NCBI GenBank assembly: GCA_963770765.1
Contig: CAVYQS010000017.1
Span: 1 to 64,000, forward strand
Length of the DNA: 64,000 nt
Direction: 5' to 3'
Origin: CAVPCY01 sp963770765
GTDB lineage: Bacteria; Actinomycetota; Coriobacteriia; Anaerosomatales; PHET01
Made by a program: the position numbers and the translations under genes. This document shows positions 15,564 through 24,983 of this stretch, piece after piece. The notes below the pieces were generated by a model. That model did no database searches. It saw only the letters and a program-made list of their open reading frames with translations, and was not told where the DNA came from. Each line of letters begins with the position of its first letter. Position 1 is the stretch's first letter.

Positions 15564-17425
15564 CGGCGCTCACGTCCCCCGAGAACGATCTCCACGCCCA
15601 GGTCGTCACACACGTCGCAGCCGGTGCATCCGCCGAAGCTGCAGTCGGGCGTTGTCTTGCCAAGAAGTGCGCGGTCCCGTTCGCGCTCGAGGTAGCGGCG
15701 GGACACCCCGGCCGAGAGATGCTCCCAGGGCAGCACCTCGGCGGTGTCGCGCGTGCGATTCGCGATGGCCTCGGGGTCGACCGACTCGGCCTCGAACGCC
15801 GCCAGCCAGGTGGACAGCCGGAACGACTCGGTCCAGGCGTCGAACCTGGCGCCCGATCTCCAGGCGGTCTCGATGACGCGTGAGACCTCGCGCCCGCCCC
15901 GCGCCATCACCCCCTCGAGGAACGACACGTCGGCATCGTGCCAGTGCAGGTCGACTCCCTTTCGTGGCATCGCCTCTCGCAACACGCCTTGCTTCCGGCG
16001 CACCTCTTCAAGGCGGACTTGAGGCTCCCACTGGAACGGCGTGTTGGCCTTGGGCACGAAGGTCGACACGCTCACACCGATCTTCAAGCCCCCGCGCTGA
16101 GCCGGTGGCGTCGCCTCGCGAGCAGCCACCAGCACCTTGTTGACGAGGTCGCCGATCCCCTTGATGTCATCGTCGGTCTCGGTGGGCAGCCCGATCATGA
16201 AGTAGAGCTTCACCCTGCGCCAACCGGCCTCGAACGCGAACCGCACCGTGTCGAGGAGGTCTTGCTCGGTGACGTTCTTGTTGATCACGTCGCGCATACG
16301 TTGCGTTCCGGCTTCGGGCGCGAAGGTGAGACCGCTCTTCTTCCCGCTGGAGATCAGCCGTGCCATGTCCACCGAGAAGGCGTCGACACGGAGACTGGGA
16401 AGCGAGACCGAGGTCCCCGTTCCCGCAAGCCTGCCCTGGAGCCTTCTGAGGACCTCCTCGAGCTGGCTGTGGTCTGCGGTGGACAGCGAGGTCAGCGAGG
16501 CCTCGTCGTGGCCGGTACACGCGAGCCCGGAGAGCACGTCGCGGACGATGTCGTCGGCGCGCCGCTCGCGCACCGGTCGGTAGACCATCCCAGCTTGGCA
16601 GAAGCGGCAGCCGCGCGTGCACCCGCGCAGGACCTCCACGGCGAACCGGTCGTGGACCACGTCCATGTAGGGAACGACCGGCGACACCGGGGGCGGGCAG
16701 GACGAGAGATCCGCCAGCACACGCTTGACCACGTGGGCAGGTGCGCCATCCCGAGAGACCACACCCTCGAACGGGCCGCCCTCCTTCTGCACCATGTCGT
16801 AGAAGCAGGGCACGTAGACCCCTGGCACGGCCGAGATTCTGCGGAGCGTCTCGAGCCTGTCCGCGCCGTCGGCCTTGGCCTGCCTGTGGGCCTCGACGAT
16901 CTCGACGACCGCCTCTTCACCCTCACCTATCAGAATCGCGTCGAAGAACTCAGCGAACGGCTCTGGATTGTAGACGCACGGGCCGCCGCCCACTACGAGT
17001 GGATGGGAGTTGTCGCGGTCTGCCGATCGGACCGGCAGGTTCGCGAGATCGAGCGCCTCGAGGATGTTCGTGTAGCTGAGTTCGTACGGAACCGTGATGC
17101 CGAAGAGGTCGAACGTCTCGATCGGCGCGCAGCTCTCCAGTGAGAACAGCGGGATCGAACGCTCGCGCATGAGTCCGATGAGGTCCGTCCACGGCAGATA
17201 CGCTCTTTCCGCCGCGACATCGGGAAGTGCGTTGAGGCGCTCGTACAAGATGCCGATCGCCTGGTTCGCTTGGCCGATCTCGTACGTGTCGGGATAGAGC
17301 AGCGCCGCTCGATACGAGGCTTCGGGGTCGTGGGAAGCGCCCCACTCCCGATCGAGATAGCGGGCGGGGCGCTCGGTCCGATCAAGAAGAGGTTCGATCA
17401 GCGGCCACAGATCGGCTCGCGTCAC
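15560..17425 (-). CDS. TIGR03960-family radical SAM protein
   Basis: This 621-residue protein has an N-terminal B12-binding-like region (about 40-180), a radical SAM core with C-TRGC-RFC, and a C-terminal Cys cluster (DCSFGGCTGCDVC) that may hold another Fe-S centre. TIGR03960 proteins are widespread but of unknown substrate. The GTG start overlaps the upstream stop. It forms a unit with the DUF2344 protein that follows. Confidence 0.9.
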   Translation of the reverse strand: MTRADLWPLIEPLLDRTERPARYLDREWGASHDPEASYRAALLYPDTYEIGQANQAIGILYERLNALPDVAAERAYLPWTDLIGLMRERSIPLFSLESCAPIETFDLFGITVPYELSYTNILEALDLANLPVRSADRDNSHPLVVGGGPCVYNPEPFAEFFDAILIGEGEEAVVEIVEAHRQAKADGADRLETLRRISAVPGVYVPCFYDMVQKEGGPFEGVVSRDGAPAHVVKRVLADLSSCPPPVSPVVPYMDVVHDRFAVEVLRGCTRGCRFCQAGMVYRPVRERRADDIVRDVLSGLACTGHDEASLTSLSTADHSQLEEVLRRLQGRLAGTGTSVSLPSLRVDAFSVDMARLISSGKKSGLTFAPEAGTQRMRDVINKNVTEQDLLDTVRFAFEAGWRRVKLYFMIGLPTETDDDIKGIGDLVNKVLVAAREATPPAQRGGLKIGVSVSTFVPKANTPFQWEPQVRLEEVRRKQGVLREAMPRKGVDLHWHDADVSFLEGVMARGGREVSRVIETAWRSGARFDAWTESFRLSTWLAAFEAESVDPEAIANRTRDTAEVLPWEHLSAGVSRRYLERERDRALLGKTTPDCSFGGCTGCDVCDDLGVEIVLGGRERR

Positions 17426-18438
17426 AGCCGCTCCTCTTCGCTCTCGAGCTCGTAGACGGCCTCGACCGGAGGCAGCGCGGCATCGCCGAGGCTGCCTTCA
17501 GCGGGCTCCTGCACCCAGGCGTGCGCCGGGATGGGTGGCTCGCGGTCCTTGCGGCTGCGGCGTGACACCGCCGCCTCCACCGCCTTGTCCCGCGCCTGCT
17601 TGATCTTCTCGGCAAGACCTCGAACGTCACCGTCCTGCTCGAAGTACTCGAGTGCGGCGTAGCCCATCGCGATCGTTCCCGAGTACCCGATGCCCGCCTT
17701 GATCGCCCACCCGAAACCGGGCACGAAGGCAAGCGCCTGACGAGCCACGGTCCGCATCACGAAGGCTCCGCCCACAACGGCGGCAAGCTCCTTGATCCGC
17801 TCCGCGCCAAGAGGCTGGCCGTACGCAGCGGCGATCTGGAGCAGCATCTTGGACTGATTGGCGGTCATGAGCGGCATGTCGGCACCCGGAATCACCATCA
17901 CGCCGCCGATCACACCGTTCTGAAACGCCGTGCTCTTGATGGACTCCTCGGCGACCGCACGCCGGACGAAGGGGAAGTTGGCCGCGAGCGCGAGGCGCTT
18001 GCCCCCCACCCGGTCTCCCAGCCACCTGCCGAGCAGATCCACGACCTCGTCGGCGTCCTCACCGGCGATCGTGTCGAGGAACGGATGGCCAAGGCGGTGC
18101 GACGTGACGCTTCTGTCGGCGTCGAACACCAGAACCGCCGTGGGCACGAAGCGCTCCCGAGCGCGCGCCAGCGTGGGGGCGAGCGTCGTCGTCGGGCCGG
18201 CCAGCGCGATGACCGCGTCGGTCATATCCTCGACGACCATCACGTCACCCGGCAGAACCGGCTCGACATGAAGCCTGGCGGTGCTCATCTGCGGACGCAG
18301 CGCCTGCTTGAGCGCCTCCACGCCCTCCTCGGGCGCCTCGGCATCGATGAAGACGGCGATGCGCAGGGGCTTCTCACGCTCCTCGCGGAGCCTGGCACCG
18401 GAAGTGACGATATCTCGGATGTCGAGTGGCAAAGCCAT
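17422..18438 (-). CDS. DUF697-domain membrane-associated protein
   Basis: This 338-residue protein has a DUF697 segment around 185-290 (GVIGGVMVIPGADMPLMTANQSKMLLQIAAAYG ... FGWAIKAGIGYSGTIAMGYAALEYF), which contains two hydrophobic stretches. The N-terminal 160 residues look like a degenerate P-loop GTPase fold with no intact Walker A. AAGGAG precedes the ATG. It lies between rodA and the radical SAM pair. Function unknown. Confidence 0.8.
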   Translation of the reverse strand: MALPLDIRDIVTSGARLREEREKPLRIAVFIDAEAPEEGVEALKQALRPQMSTARLHVEPVLPGDVMVVEDMTDAVIALAGPTTTLAPTLARARERFVPTAVLVFDADRSVTSHRLGHPFLDTIAGEDADEVVDLLGRWLGDRVGGKRLALAANFPFVRRAVAEESIKSTAFQNGVIGGVMVIPGADMPLMTANQSKMLLQIAAAYGQPLGAERIKELAAVVGGAFVMRTVARQALAFVPGFGWAIKAGIGYSGTIAMGYAALEYFEQDGDVRGLAEKIKQARDKAVEAAVSRRSRKDREPPIPAHAWVQEPAEGSLGDAALPPVEAVYELESEEERL

Positions 18439-18447
18439 GCAGGCTCC

Positions 18448-19668
18448 TTAGACGTACCGACGAGTCCAGACGGACAGGAGCATACCCGTCGCCGCCATGT
18501 TGGTGACCATGAACGACGAACCGAAGCTCATGAAGGGAAGCGGGATACCCGTGATGGGCATGAGTCCGATCGTCATCCCGACGTTCTCGAGGATCTGAAA
18601 CGTCCACATCGAGATGATGCCGACGACGATCAGGGAACCGAACAGATCCCGAGACTGTGCTGATATCTCAAGAGATGTCACCAACAGCGCGAGGTACAGG
18701 CCCAGGAGGATCACCGCGCCCAGGAAGCCGAGCTCCTCTCCCAACACACTGAAGATGAAGTCGGTATGCCGCTCGGGCAGGAAGTTGAGATTGCCCTGGG
18801 TTCCGGAGCCGAGACCCTTCCCTGTCAGTTCCCCGGACCCGATCGCGATCTTGGACTGTTCCAGGTTGTAGCCCGCGCCGGACGGATCGCGGGCGGGATC
18901 GACGAAGACGAGCAGCCGGTTGAGCTGATAGCGCTTGATCAACACACTCGTGTCACTGACTTCGTTGAGCCGTGCCTGCGAACCCGACTCCACGGCAGCA
19001 ATGTAGGCGGGATCGTAGGGTCCGCGATCGAGGGCGCGGTTGAGCGCCTCATTGAGGCCGAACAGGGTTCCGACCATGACGGCCCCCGCCAGGAGCAACA
19101 CCACGAACCACCGAACCGAAAGCCCCCCGATCAGAAGCATCCCCAAGGTGATCGCAGCGAACACGAGTGCGGTCCCCAGGTCCCCGACCGCCACGACCAG
19201 CAAGAACGGGAGCGCGGCGACGGCGAGGATCTTGAGGACCTCCCGGGGTTGTTCGATCCGGCCCTTGAAACCAGCTATGACCGCGGCGAGGACGACGATG
19301 AAGACGAGCTTCGCCGGCTCGGAAGGCTGAAACAGCCGTATACCGCCGACCTCGAGCCACAGCTGTGCGCCCTTGGCGGTCGCACCCAGGCCGGGGATCA
19401 GCGGCGAGACGATCAGGAAGCAACAGAAGATGAGCAGCGGTCCCACCCAGCCCTGCAGCTTCCGGTAGTCGATCGCCCATGCGACGACGAGCGGAACGAA
19501 TCCGATCGCCAGCCCGAGCAGATGACGACGGAACATCGCGTCCCCGGCATCCATCCCAGAGACCGCGGAGCGCACCATGACACTGCCGAACACGGACAGG
19601 AGGATCACCACCGCCACGAGGGCGGGATTCACCGCGCGCCACGCCGAGCGCTCCGACAGCGCCGTCAT
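18448..19668 (-). CDS. rodA: RodA, SEDS peptidoglycan glycosyltransferase
   Basis: This SEDS-family membrane protein of about 406 residues has ten spans. It contains the catalytic-loop region (GSGTQGNLNFLPERHTDFIFSVLGEELGF) that is diagnostic for RodA/FtsW. RodA polymerises glycan strands during rod elongation together with PBP2. The ATG overlaps the mrdA stop (ATGA), so the partners are translationally coupled. A longer reading upstream runs antisense-like through mrdA and is rejected. Confidence 0.95.
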   Translation of the reverse strand: MTALSERSAWRAVNPALVAVVILLSVFGSVMVRSAVSGMDAGDAMFRRHLLGLAIGFVPLVVAWAIDYRKLQGWVGPLLIFCCFLIVSPLIPGLGATAKGAQLWLEVGGIRLFQPSEPAKLVFIVVLAAVIAGFKGRIEQPREVLKILAVAALPFLLVVAVGDLGTALVFAAITLGMLLIGGLSVRWFVVLLLAGAVMVGTLFGLNEALNRALDRGPYDPAYIAAVESGSQARLNEVSDTSVLIKRYQLNRLLVFVDPARDPSGAGYNLEQSKIAIGSGELTGKGLGSGTQGNLNFLPERHTDFIFSVLGEELGFLGAVILLGLYLALLVTSLEISAQSRDLFGSLIVVGIISMWTFQILENVGMTIGLMPITGIPLPFMSFGSSFMVTNMAATGMLLSVWTRRYV

Positions 19669-21521
19669 CGCGACACGTCCTGGGCGTCGACATGCTCCAC
19701 ACGCTCGCCGAGCAACGACGCCAGGATCTGGCGAGCCGCCGGCCCGGCTACACTGCCGCCGTGACCACCCTGCTCCACCGTGACCACGACAGCGTACTTG
19801 GGGTCCTTGGCGGGCGCGTAGCCAACGAACCACGCGAAGTCGTCTTTGCCCGCGACCTCAGCGGTACCCGTCTTGCTCGCCACCTGAACGGGGAATCCGC
19901 GAAACGCGCTCTGCGCCGTACCCTGAGTGGTGACCCGAAGCAACGCCTGTTGCATCACCCGCAGGTTCTTCTTGCTCACCTCGGGCTCGAAGGCGACTTC
20001 CTTGGTGGGCCCGAGAACCGTCGAGCCGTCACTGCCGAGGACCTTTCGCATGAGATGCGGGCGCATGGCCTTGCCGTCGTTGGCGATACCCGCGTACGAG
20101 ACGAGCACCTGAAGCGGAGTCGCGAGCATATCGCCTTGGCCGATCGACATGTTCACCGTGTCGCCGGGAAGCCAACGCTGGTACTCCGGGTAGTCCTCGT
20201 TGTAGGCCTTCTTCCACGCGGCATCGGGAATCCGCCCCGACGCCTCGCCGGGCAGATCGATGCCGGTCTGCGTACCGTAGCCGAACTGTCGCGCGTACTT
20301 CTGGAGCTTCTCGTCCTTGCTCTTGTAGAACTCATGGCCGATCTCGTAGAACACCGTGTCACACGAGTCCGAGATGCCGTCCATGAACGACTCGGTTCCG
20401 TGACCGGTGCGATTCCAGCAGCGCTTCGACCACTGCTTCCCCATCCCGGTCCACGTGCCGGCGCAGTAGTACTGCTTCCACTGTGAAGTGATCTTCGTCT
20501 CGAGTCCCGCCAACCCCACGATCGCCTTGAAGGTGGACGCCGGCGGGTACTGCCCCATGATGGCTCTGTTCGTGAGTGGGAACTCCGAGCTCGTGGAGTT
20601 CAAGGAGCGCCACTCCTTCTCGGAAACACCGCCGAGAAACACCGACGGGTCGTAGGTCGGGGCGCTCGCCATCGCGATGATCTCGCCTGTCTCGATGTCG
20701 ATCGCGACCGCCGCCGCGCCCTTGGCCTTCGGGTAGCCATCCTTGTGCGCATCGACCAGCGCCTGAGCCAACGCCTTCTCGGTGACCTTCTGCACGGAGG
20801 CGTCGATCGTCAGTACGACGTCCCGGCCGGGTTCGGGATCGGACTCCGAGATGATGCGCTGGGGGCGGCCTGACGCATCGACTTCCATGACGCGACGGCC
20901 ACGATCGCCCTGCAGGGCCTTCTCGAAGGAGCTCTCCGCCCCGGCTTTGCCCACCGAGTCGGTCGGGTCGTAACCCGCGAACTCCGGCTCGGCCAGATCG
21001 CTTTCCGATATCTCACCGGTGTAGCCCAGCACGTGCGCAGCGAGAGATCCGTAGGGGTACTGCCGAACGGCACGTGTCTGGACCTCGACGCCGGGAAACT
21101 GCGACTCGTGTTCCGCCAGGTATGCCACGGTCGCGAGAGGAACGTCGATGGCGACCACACGGGGTGCTATCGCGGCCTCCTTCACGCTTGTGACCCGCTC
21201 CTTGATGTCTTCCAGCGGCACGTCGAGCAAGGACGACAGCCTCAGCAGCAGCTCTTCGTCGTCGCGGACGGCCGGGGACACGACCACGGCGAGCGTGGCT
21301 CGGTTGGTGACGAGCTCGCGGCCCTTCCTGTCGAGGATCCGACCGCGCGGCGCCACCGTCGTGAACTCACGGACGCGGTTCTGTTCCGCCTGCGACGCGT
21401 AGGCCGAACCGGAGAGCACCTGCATGCTCCACAGACGCACGAGCAGCACGACGAGAACGGTGATGAACACACCGCCCAAGATGGCGTAGCGAGGTTTGAG
21501 TGTCTGGCGGAAGGAGGTCAT
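19665..21521 (-). CDS. mrdA: Penicillin-binding protein 2 (elongasome transpeptidase)
   Basis: This 618-residue class B PBP has one N-terminal span (about 12-35), a PBP dimerisation region and a transpeptidase domain. The domain carries S-TFK (PPASTFKAIVG), SCD in the SxN position (typical of PBP2) and KTG (ASKTGTAEVAG). It cross-links peptidoglycan and activates RodA. Its neighbours mreD, mreC and mreB complete the rod complex. The ribosome site is weak. Confidence 0.95.
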   Translation of the reverse strand: MTSFRQTLKPRYAILGGVFITVLVVLLVRLWSMQVLSGSAYASQAEQNRVREFTTVAPRGRILDRKGRELVTNRATLAVVVSPAVRDDEELLLRLSSLLDVPLEDIKERVTSVKEAAIAPRVVAIDVPLATVAYLAEHESQFPGVEVQTRAVRQYPYGSLAAHVLGYTGEISESDLAEPEFAGYDPTDSVGKAGAESSFEKALQGDRGRRVMEVDASGRPQRIISESDPEPGRDVVLTIDASVQKVTEKALAQALVDAHKDGYPKAKGAAAVAIDIETGEIIAMASAPTYDPSVFLGGVSEKEWRSLNSTSSEFPLTNRAIMGQYPPASTFKAIVGLAGLETKITSQWKQYYCAGTWTGMGKQWSKRCWNRTGHGTESFMDGISDSCDTVFYEIGHEFYKSKDEKLQKYARQFGYGTQTGIDLPGEASGRIPDAAWKKAYNEDYPEYQRWLPGDTVNMSIGQGDMLATPLQVLVSYAGIANDGKAMRPHLMRKVLGSDGSTVLGPTKEVAFEPEVSKKNLRVMQQALLRVTTQGTAQSAFRGFPVQVASKTGTAEVAGKDDFAWFVGYAPAKDPKYAVVVTVEQGGHGGSVAGPAARQILASLLGERVEHVDAQDVSR

Positions 21522-21576
21522 ACCAGTCCGTTTGAGTAGCCTCGGGCGGCCGGCACAGCCATGAGGCGGACAGAGA

Positions 21577-22092
21577 TCACGCCAGCCGGCGGAACGTCTT
21601 CATTGGCCTGTCGGTGCGCAAGAAGCGCGCCAACCACGGATAGACGAGAAGCGCCAATGCCACATTGTACACCGCACCCGGAATCATCTTGGTCACGAGG
21701 CTGCTCCAGAACGGCCCTCCCGAGCCGAGCAACGACAACACCAGCCCGTACGCGATCTCCGCCGATATCGACGCTATCGCGACCACGGTGATGGGCAGCA
21801 GCCACCCCTCCGCGAACATCTGTTCGTGGAGCAAGCCGGCGAGGTATCCGGTGATGGCGAGGACGAGTGCCATGGGACCGACGGGACCGGTGCCGACCAG
21901 GTCGAACAGAAGGCCCGCGAAGAACCCATACGCCGCCCCCTCGGTGGGGCCGGTCGTCAGCGCGAGCGTGACGACCACCAGGAGCAGGAAGTTCGGAGTC
22001 ACGCCCCCGATCGCCATGTAGGGAGCGACACCCACCTGCAGGATCGTCGCGATGACGATGGCGGCCGCGGCAGGAAAGAAGCGTCTCATCAT
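21577..22092 (-). CDS. mreD: Rod-shape protein MreD
   Basis: This 171-residue protein has five hydrophobic spans and the MreD pattern GAAYGFFAGLLFDLV-GTGPVGPMALVLAITGYLAG. It is the membrane component linking MreC, RodA and PBP2. The first of two adjacent ATG codons overlaps the mreC stop (ATGA). Confidence 0.92.
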   Translation of the reverse strand: MMRRFFPAAAAIVIATILQVGVAPYMAIGGVTPNFLLLVVVTLALTTGPTEGAAYGFFAGLLFDLVGTGPVGPMALVLAITGYLAGLLHEQMFAEGWLLPITVVAIASISAEIAYGLVLSLLGSGGPFWSSLVTKMIPGAVYNVALALLVYPWLARFLRTDRPMKTFRRLA

Positions 22093-22946
22093 TCACCACT
22101 CTCCGGAACCACCGCTGTGGGTTGGGCTATGACGACCAGTACCTCTTCGAGTCCGGAGAGCCGTGCGGTCGGCTCGACGTCGATGGCTTGATACAGCGAG
22201 TTCGCACGTCGCTCGACCGCCGTGACCTCACCGATCACCAGGCCCTTGGGATAGACGCCGCCCAGACCCGATGTGATGACGACATCACCGGCTGCGACCG
22301 AGGTCTCGGTGCTCACGAAGTCCATCGAAAGCCGGCCCTCGATCGAGCCACGCACGATGCCTTCGGCTCGGGTGCGTTGGACCAACGCCGCAACGCCGCT
22401 GCGCTGGTCGGTTATCAGCCGCACCCGTGACGAGTTCGGGGCGACCGCGACCGTCTGCCCCAGGAGCCCGACCGAACCCACGACGGGCATGCCCACAGCG
22501 ACTCCGTCCGCGCTGCCCTTGTCGATCGTGATGACGCCTTCCCAGGAGTTCGTGGGCCGACCGATCACCCGAGCGGCCACCGCGTCGAGATCCTGGGATT
22601 GGGACAGCTGGACCAGCCCGCGCAGCCGCTCGTTCTCCAAACGGTCTTCCTCAAGTTCCGCCACACGCGCACGCAGGCGCTGATTCTGATCGCGCAGTTG
22701 CTCGAGCTGGCTCCGAGACACTCCGAGATCGCTCGCCCATGCGAAGAGACCCCGCACCGGCCGGGTCACGAACTCGCCGCCGGCCGAGATCGGAGCGGTG
22801 ACTGACTGCACCCCTCCGCGGAATCGGTGCAGCGGACCGGTGTCGGACTCCCGGTACCACACCGTGATGATGACGATCGCAAGCGCGACGAACAGGATCA
22901 ACCATCCCGGCCGCGGACCTGGTGTCTCGGATCCCTGGACTCTCAT
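22089..22946 (-). CDS. mreC: Rod-shape protein MreC
   Basis: This 285-residue protein has one N-terminal span (about 15-33), a coiled coil (about 80-115, SQLEQLRDQNQRLRARVAELEE) and the beta-rich MreC domain (VIGRPTNSWEGVITIDKGS ... VVITSGLGGVYPKGLVIGEV). It scaffolds the elongasome on the outer face of the membrane. It follows mreB by 15 bases. Confidence 0.95.
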   Translation of the reverse strand: MRVQGSETPGPRPGWLILFVALAIVIITVWYRESDTGPLHRFRGGVQSVTAPISAGGEFVTRPVRGLFAWASDLGVSRSQLEQLRDQNQRLRARVAELEEDRLENERLRGLVQLSQSQDLDAVAARVIGRPTNSWEGVITIDKGSADGVAVGMPVVGSVGLLGQTVAVAPNSSRVRLITDQRSGVAALVQRTRAEGIVRGSIEGRLSMDFVSTETSVAAGDVVITSGLGGVYPKGLVIGEVTAVERRANSLYQAIDVEPTARLSGLEEVLVVIAQPTAVVPESGE

Positions 22947-22961
22947 GCGTGTCAGAGCGGG

Positions 22962-24002
22962 CTAGCGCCCACCCTGGAGCACCTTCTTGAGCGCGTCGAT
23001 CTCCTCAAGGGCCTGGGCCGAACCGTCAACGACGTTGGTCAGCGCACTCTCGGAAACGTGGACGGGCATGCCGGTCTCGTGCCTGATCCGCTCGTCGAGG
23101 CCCTTGAGCAGGGCACCACCACCCGTGAGCACGATGCCGTACTCCATCAGGTCGCTCGCCAACTCAGGCGGCGTCTGCTCGAGAGTGCCCTTGACCGCCG
23201 AGATGATCGCCGATGTCGGCTCTTCGAGCGCTTCTCGGATCTCCTCGGACTCCATCGCCACGGTGCGCGGGAGGCCGGTGAGCAGGTCTCGCCCTCTGAC
23301 TTCCACGTCGACCTCTTCGAGCAGAGGCCATGCACTGCCGATCTCGAACTTGACCTCCTCGGCGGTGCGCTCACCGATGAGCACGTTGTAGACGCGCTTC
23401 ACGTGGGCGATGATCGCGTCGTCGAACTCGTCGCCGGCGATCCTGATCGACTGTGCCACCACGATGCCGCCCAGCGAGATCACGGCGACCTCTGTGGTGC
23501 CGCCGCCGATGTCGACCACCATCGATCCGGTCGGCTCCTGGATCGGCAGGCCGGCTCCGATCGCCGCTGCCATCGGCTCTTCGATCAGGAACGCCTGACG
23601 GGCGCCGGCCTGCATGGTCGCCTCGAACACGGCGCGCTTCTCGACCTCGGTGACGCCCGACGGAACGCATACGACGACTCGTGGCTTCGGCTGCCACGGA
23701 AACCGCTTCACGCGGGTCTTGTTGATGAAGTAGCGCAGCATCGCCTCTGTGACCTCGAAGTCGGCGATGACACCGTCTTTCAGCGGCCGGATCGCAACGA
23801 TGCTTCCGGGTGTCCGACCCAGCATGCGCTTGGCGTCGATGCCCACCGCCAGCACGCGCTTGGTGTCACGCTCGACAGCGACCACCGACGGCTCGATGAG
23901 GACGATCCCGCGCCCGCGAACGGACACGAGTGTGTTCGCGGTTCCAAGGTCGACGGCCATATCGCCGCCCCACGAGTTGAAGAACATATCTACAAGCGAC
24001 AC
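22962..24002 (-). CDS. mreB: Rod-shape actin homologue MreB
   Basis: This is an actin-fold ATPase of about 346 residues. It shows MAVDLGTANTLV, IGGGTTEVAVISLGG and LTGGGALLKGLDERI. It forms membrane-bound filaments that steer wall synthesis. GTG at 24002 has AGGAG upstream at 11 bases; ATG at 23987 is an alternative without a ribosome site. A longer in-frame reading to 24134 lacks family sequence and is rejected. A rod-shaped cell is implied. Confidence 0.95.
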   Translation of the reverse strand: MSLVDMFFNSWGGDMAVDLGTANTLVSVRGRGIVLIEPSVVAVERDTKRVLAVGIDAKRMLGRTPGSIVAIRPLKDGVIADFEVTEAMLRYFINKTRVKRFPWQPKPRVVVCVPSGVTEVEKRAVFEATMQAGARQAFLIEEPMAAAIGAGLPIQEPTGSMVVDIGGGTTEVAVISLGGIVVAQSIRIAGDEFDDAIIAHVKRVYNVLIGERTAEEVKFEIGSAWPLLEEVDVEVRGRDLLTGLPRTVAMESEEIREALEEPTSAIISAVKGTLEQTPPELASDLMEYGIVLTGGGALLKGLDERIRHETGMPVHVSESALTNVVDGSAQALEEIDALKKVLQGGR

Positions 24003-24176
24003 GGTCGCAGACTCTCCTTTCAAGGTCCCGTCATGCGGGACGATAACCACGCCCATTCCTGGGCTGCACGCCAAAACCGACCCTGGACAGGCATGCCCGG
24101 GTCGGTCCAGCGTGGTACGCGTGAAGTCTAGCATAGCGACGGAGGAAGCCGTTGACAGGACGATGACGCCTCGTGA

Positions 24177-24839
24177 TCACATCAACCCCAGATCACGGAG
24201 GCTCGCGTGGGCTCCCCCGTCACCGATCACGACATGGTCGAGCACCTCGACACCGAGAACGTCCCCCGCTTTGACGAGACGGCGTGTGAGCTGGATGTCG
24301 GCACCGCTGGGAGTGGGGTCGCCGCTCGGGTGGTTGTGCACCACGACGACGGATGCCGCCGACGATCGGACGGCGTCTTTGAAGAGCTCCCGAGGATGAA
24401 CGATCGATGCGTTGAGCGAACCGACCGATACCTCGATGACTCGTATCAACCGGTTCTTGGTGTTGAGCGCCAACGTCCAGAAATGCTCGCGATCCCGGCC
24501 TCTGAGCTGAGGTGCGCACAGGGCCACCACGTCCTCGGGCGTCGAGATCGTCGGACGCGATTCCTCGACCGGACCACTCGCGCGCCGGCTCATCTCCACA
24601 CATGCGAGCAGTCGCGCCGCGGCCGCAGGACCCACACCCTCGAGCTCGATGAGTTCGTCAGCGTGGATCCGCCACAGGGCGGTTGCGACCGGCTCCTGGG
24701 CGACGAGTCTTCCGAGTCCTGCGGCGCCGCTCTCCCCCACAAGCACGCTGAGCAGCGCCTGATCGCTGAGGGCTTGAGGTCGCCCCTGCAAGAGCAACTC
24801 GCGGGGGTGCGAAGTCGTGCTGTTCACTGGCGTGTGCAT
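24177..24839 (-). CDS. radC: RadC/JAB-domain protein
   Basis: This 220-residue protein has a helix-hairpin-helix region (ELIELEGVGPAAAARLLA) and a JAB/MPN metalloprotease-like domain with HNHPSGDPTPSGAD, all metal-binding residues present. GAGGAG precedes the ATG. The biochemical role of bacterial RadC is unsettled despite its name. Position upstream of mreB is the conserved Gram-positive arrangement. Confidence 0.93.
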   Translation of the reverse strand: MHTPVNSTTSHPRELLLQGRPQALSDQALLSVLVGESGAAGLGRLVAQEPVATALWRIHADELIELEGVGPAAAARLLACVEMSRRASGPVEESRPTISTPEDVVALCAPQLRGRDREHFWTLALNTKNRLIRVIEVSVGSLNASIVHPRELFKDAVRSSAASVVVVHNHPSGDPTPSGADIQLTRRLVKAGDVLGVEVLDHVVIGDGGAHASLRDLGLM

Positions 24840-24983
24840 CGTACGCTCCTCGTGACCGCTGTCGGGAGCGCATTGTGCCACCGGGCGAATACCCCGAGCT
24901 TGCCGTCTTCTTGCCGCGAGCACGTCGACGGCCCGCGGATGATACCCGCGGGCCGTCGGCACTGCGATTCCGCTCGGCGGGAT

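Noticed and set aside
24003..24134. 49-residue N-terminal extension of MreB
   Set aside because: It lacks MreB sequence; the family start lies at MSLVDMFFNSWGGDMAVDLG.
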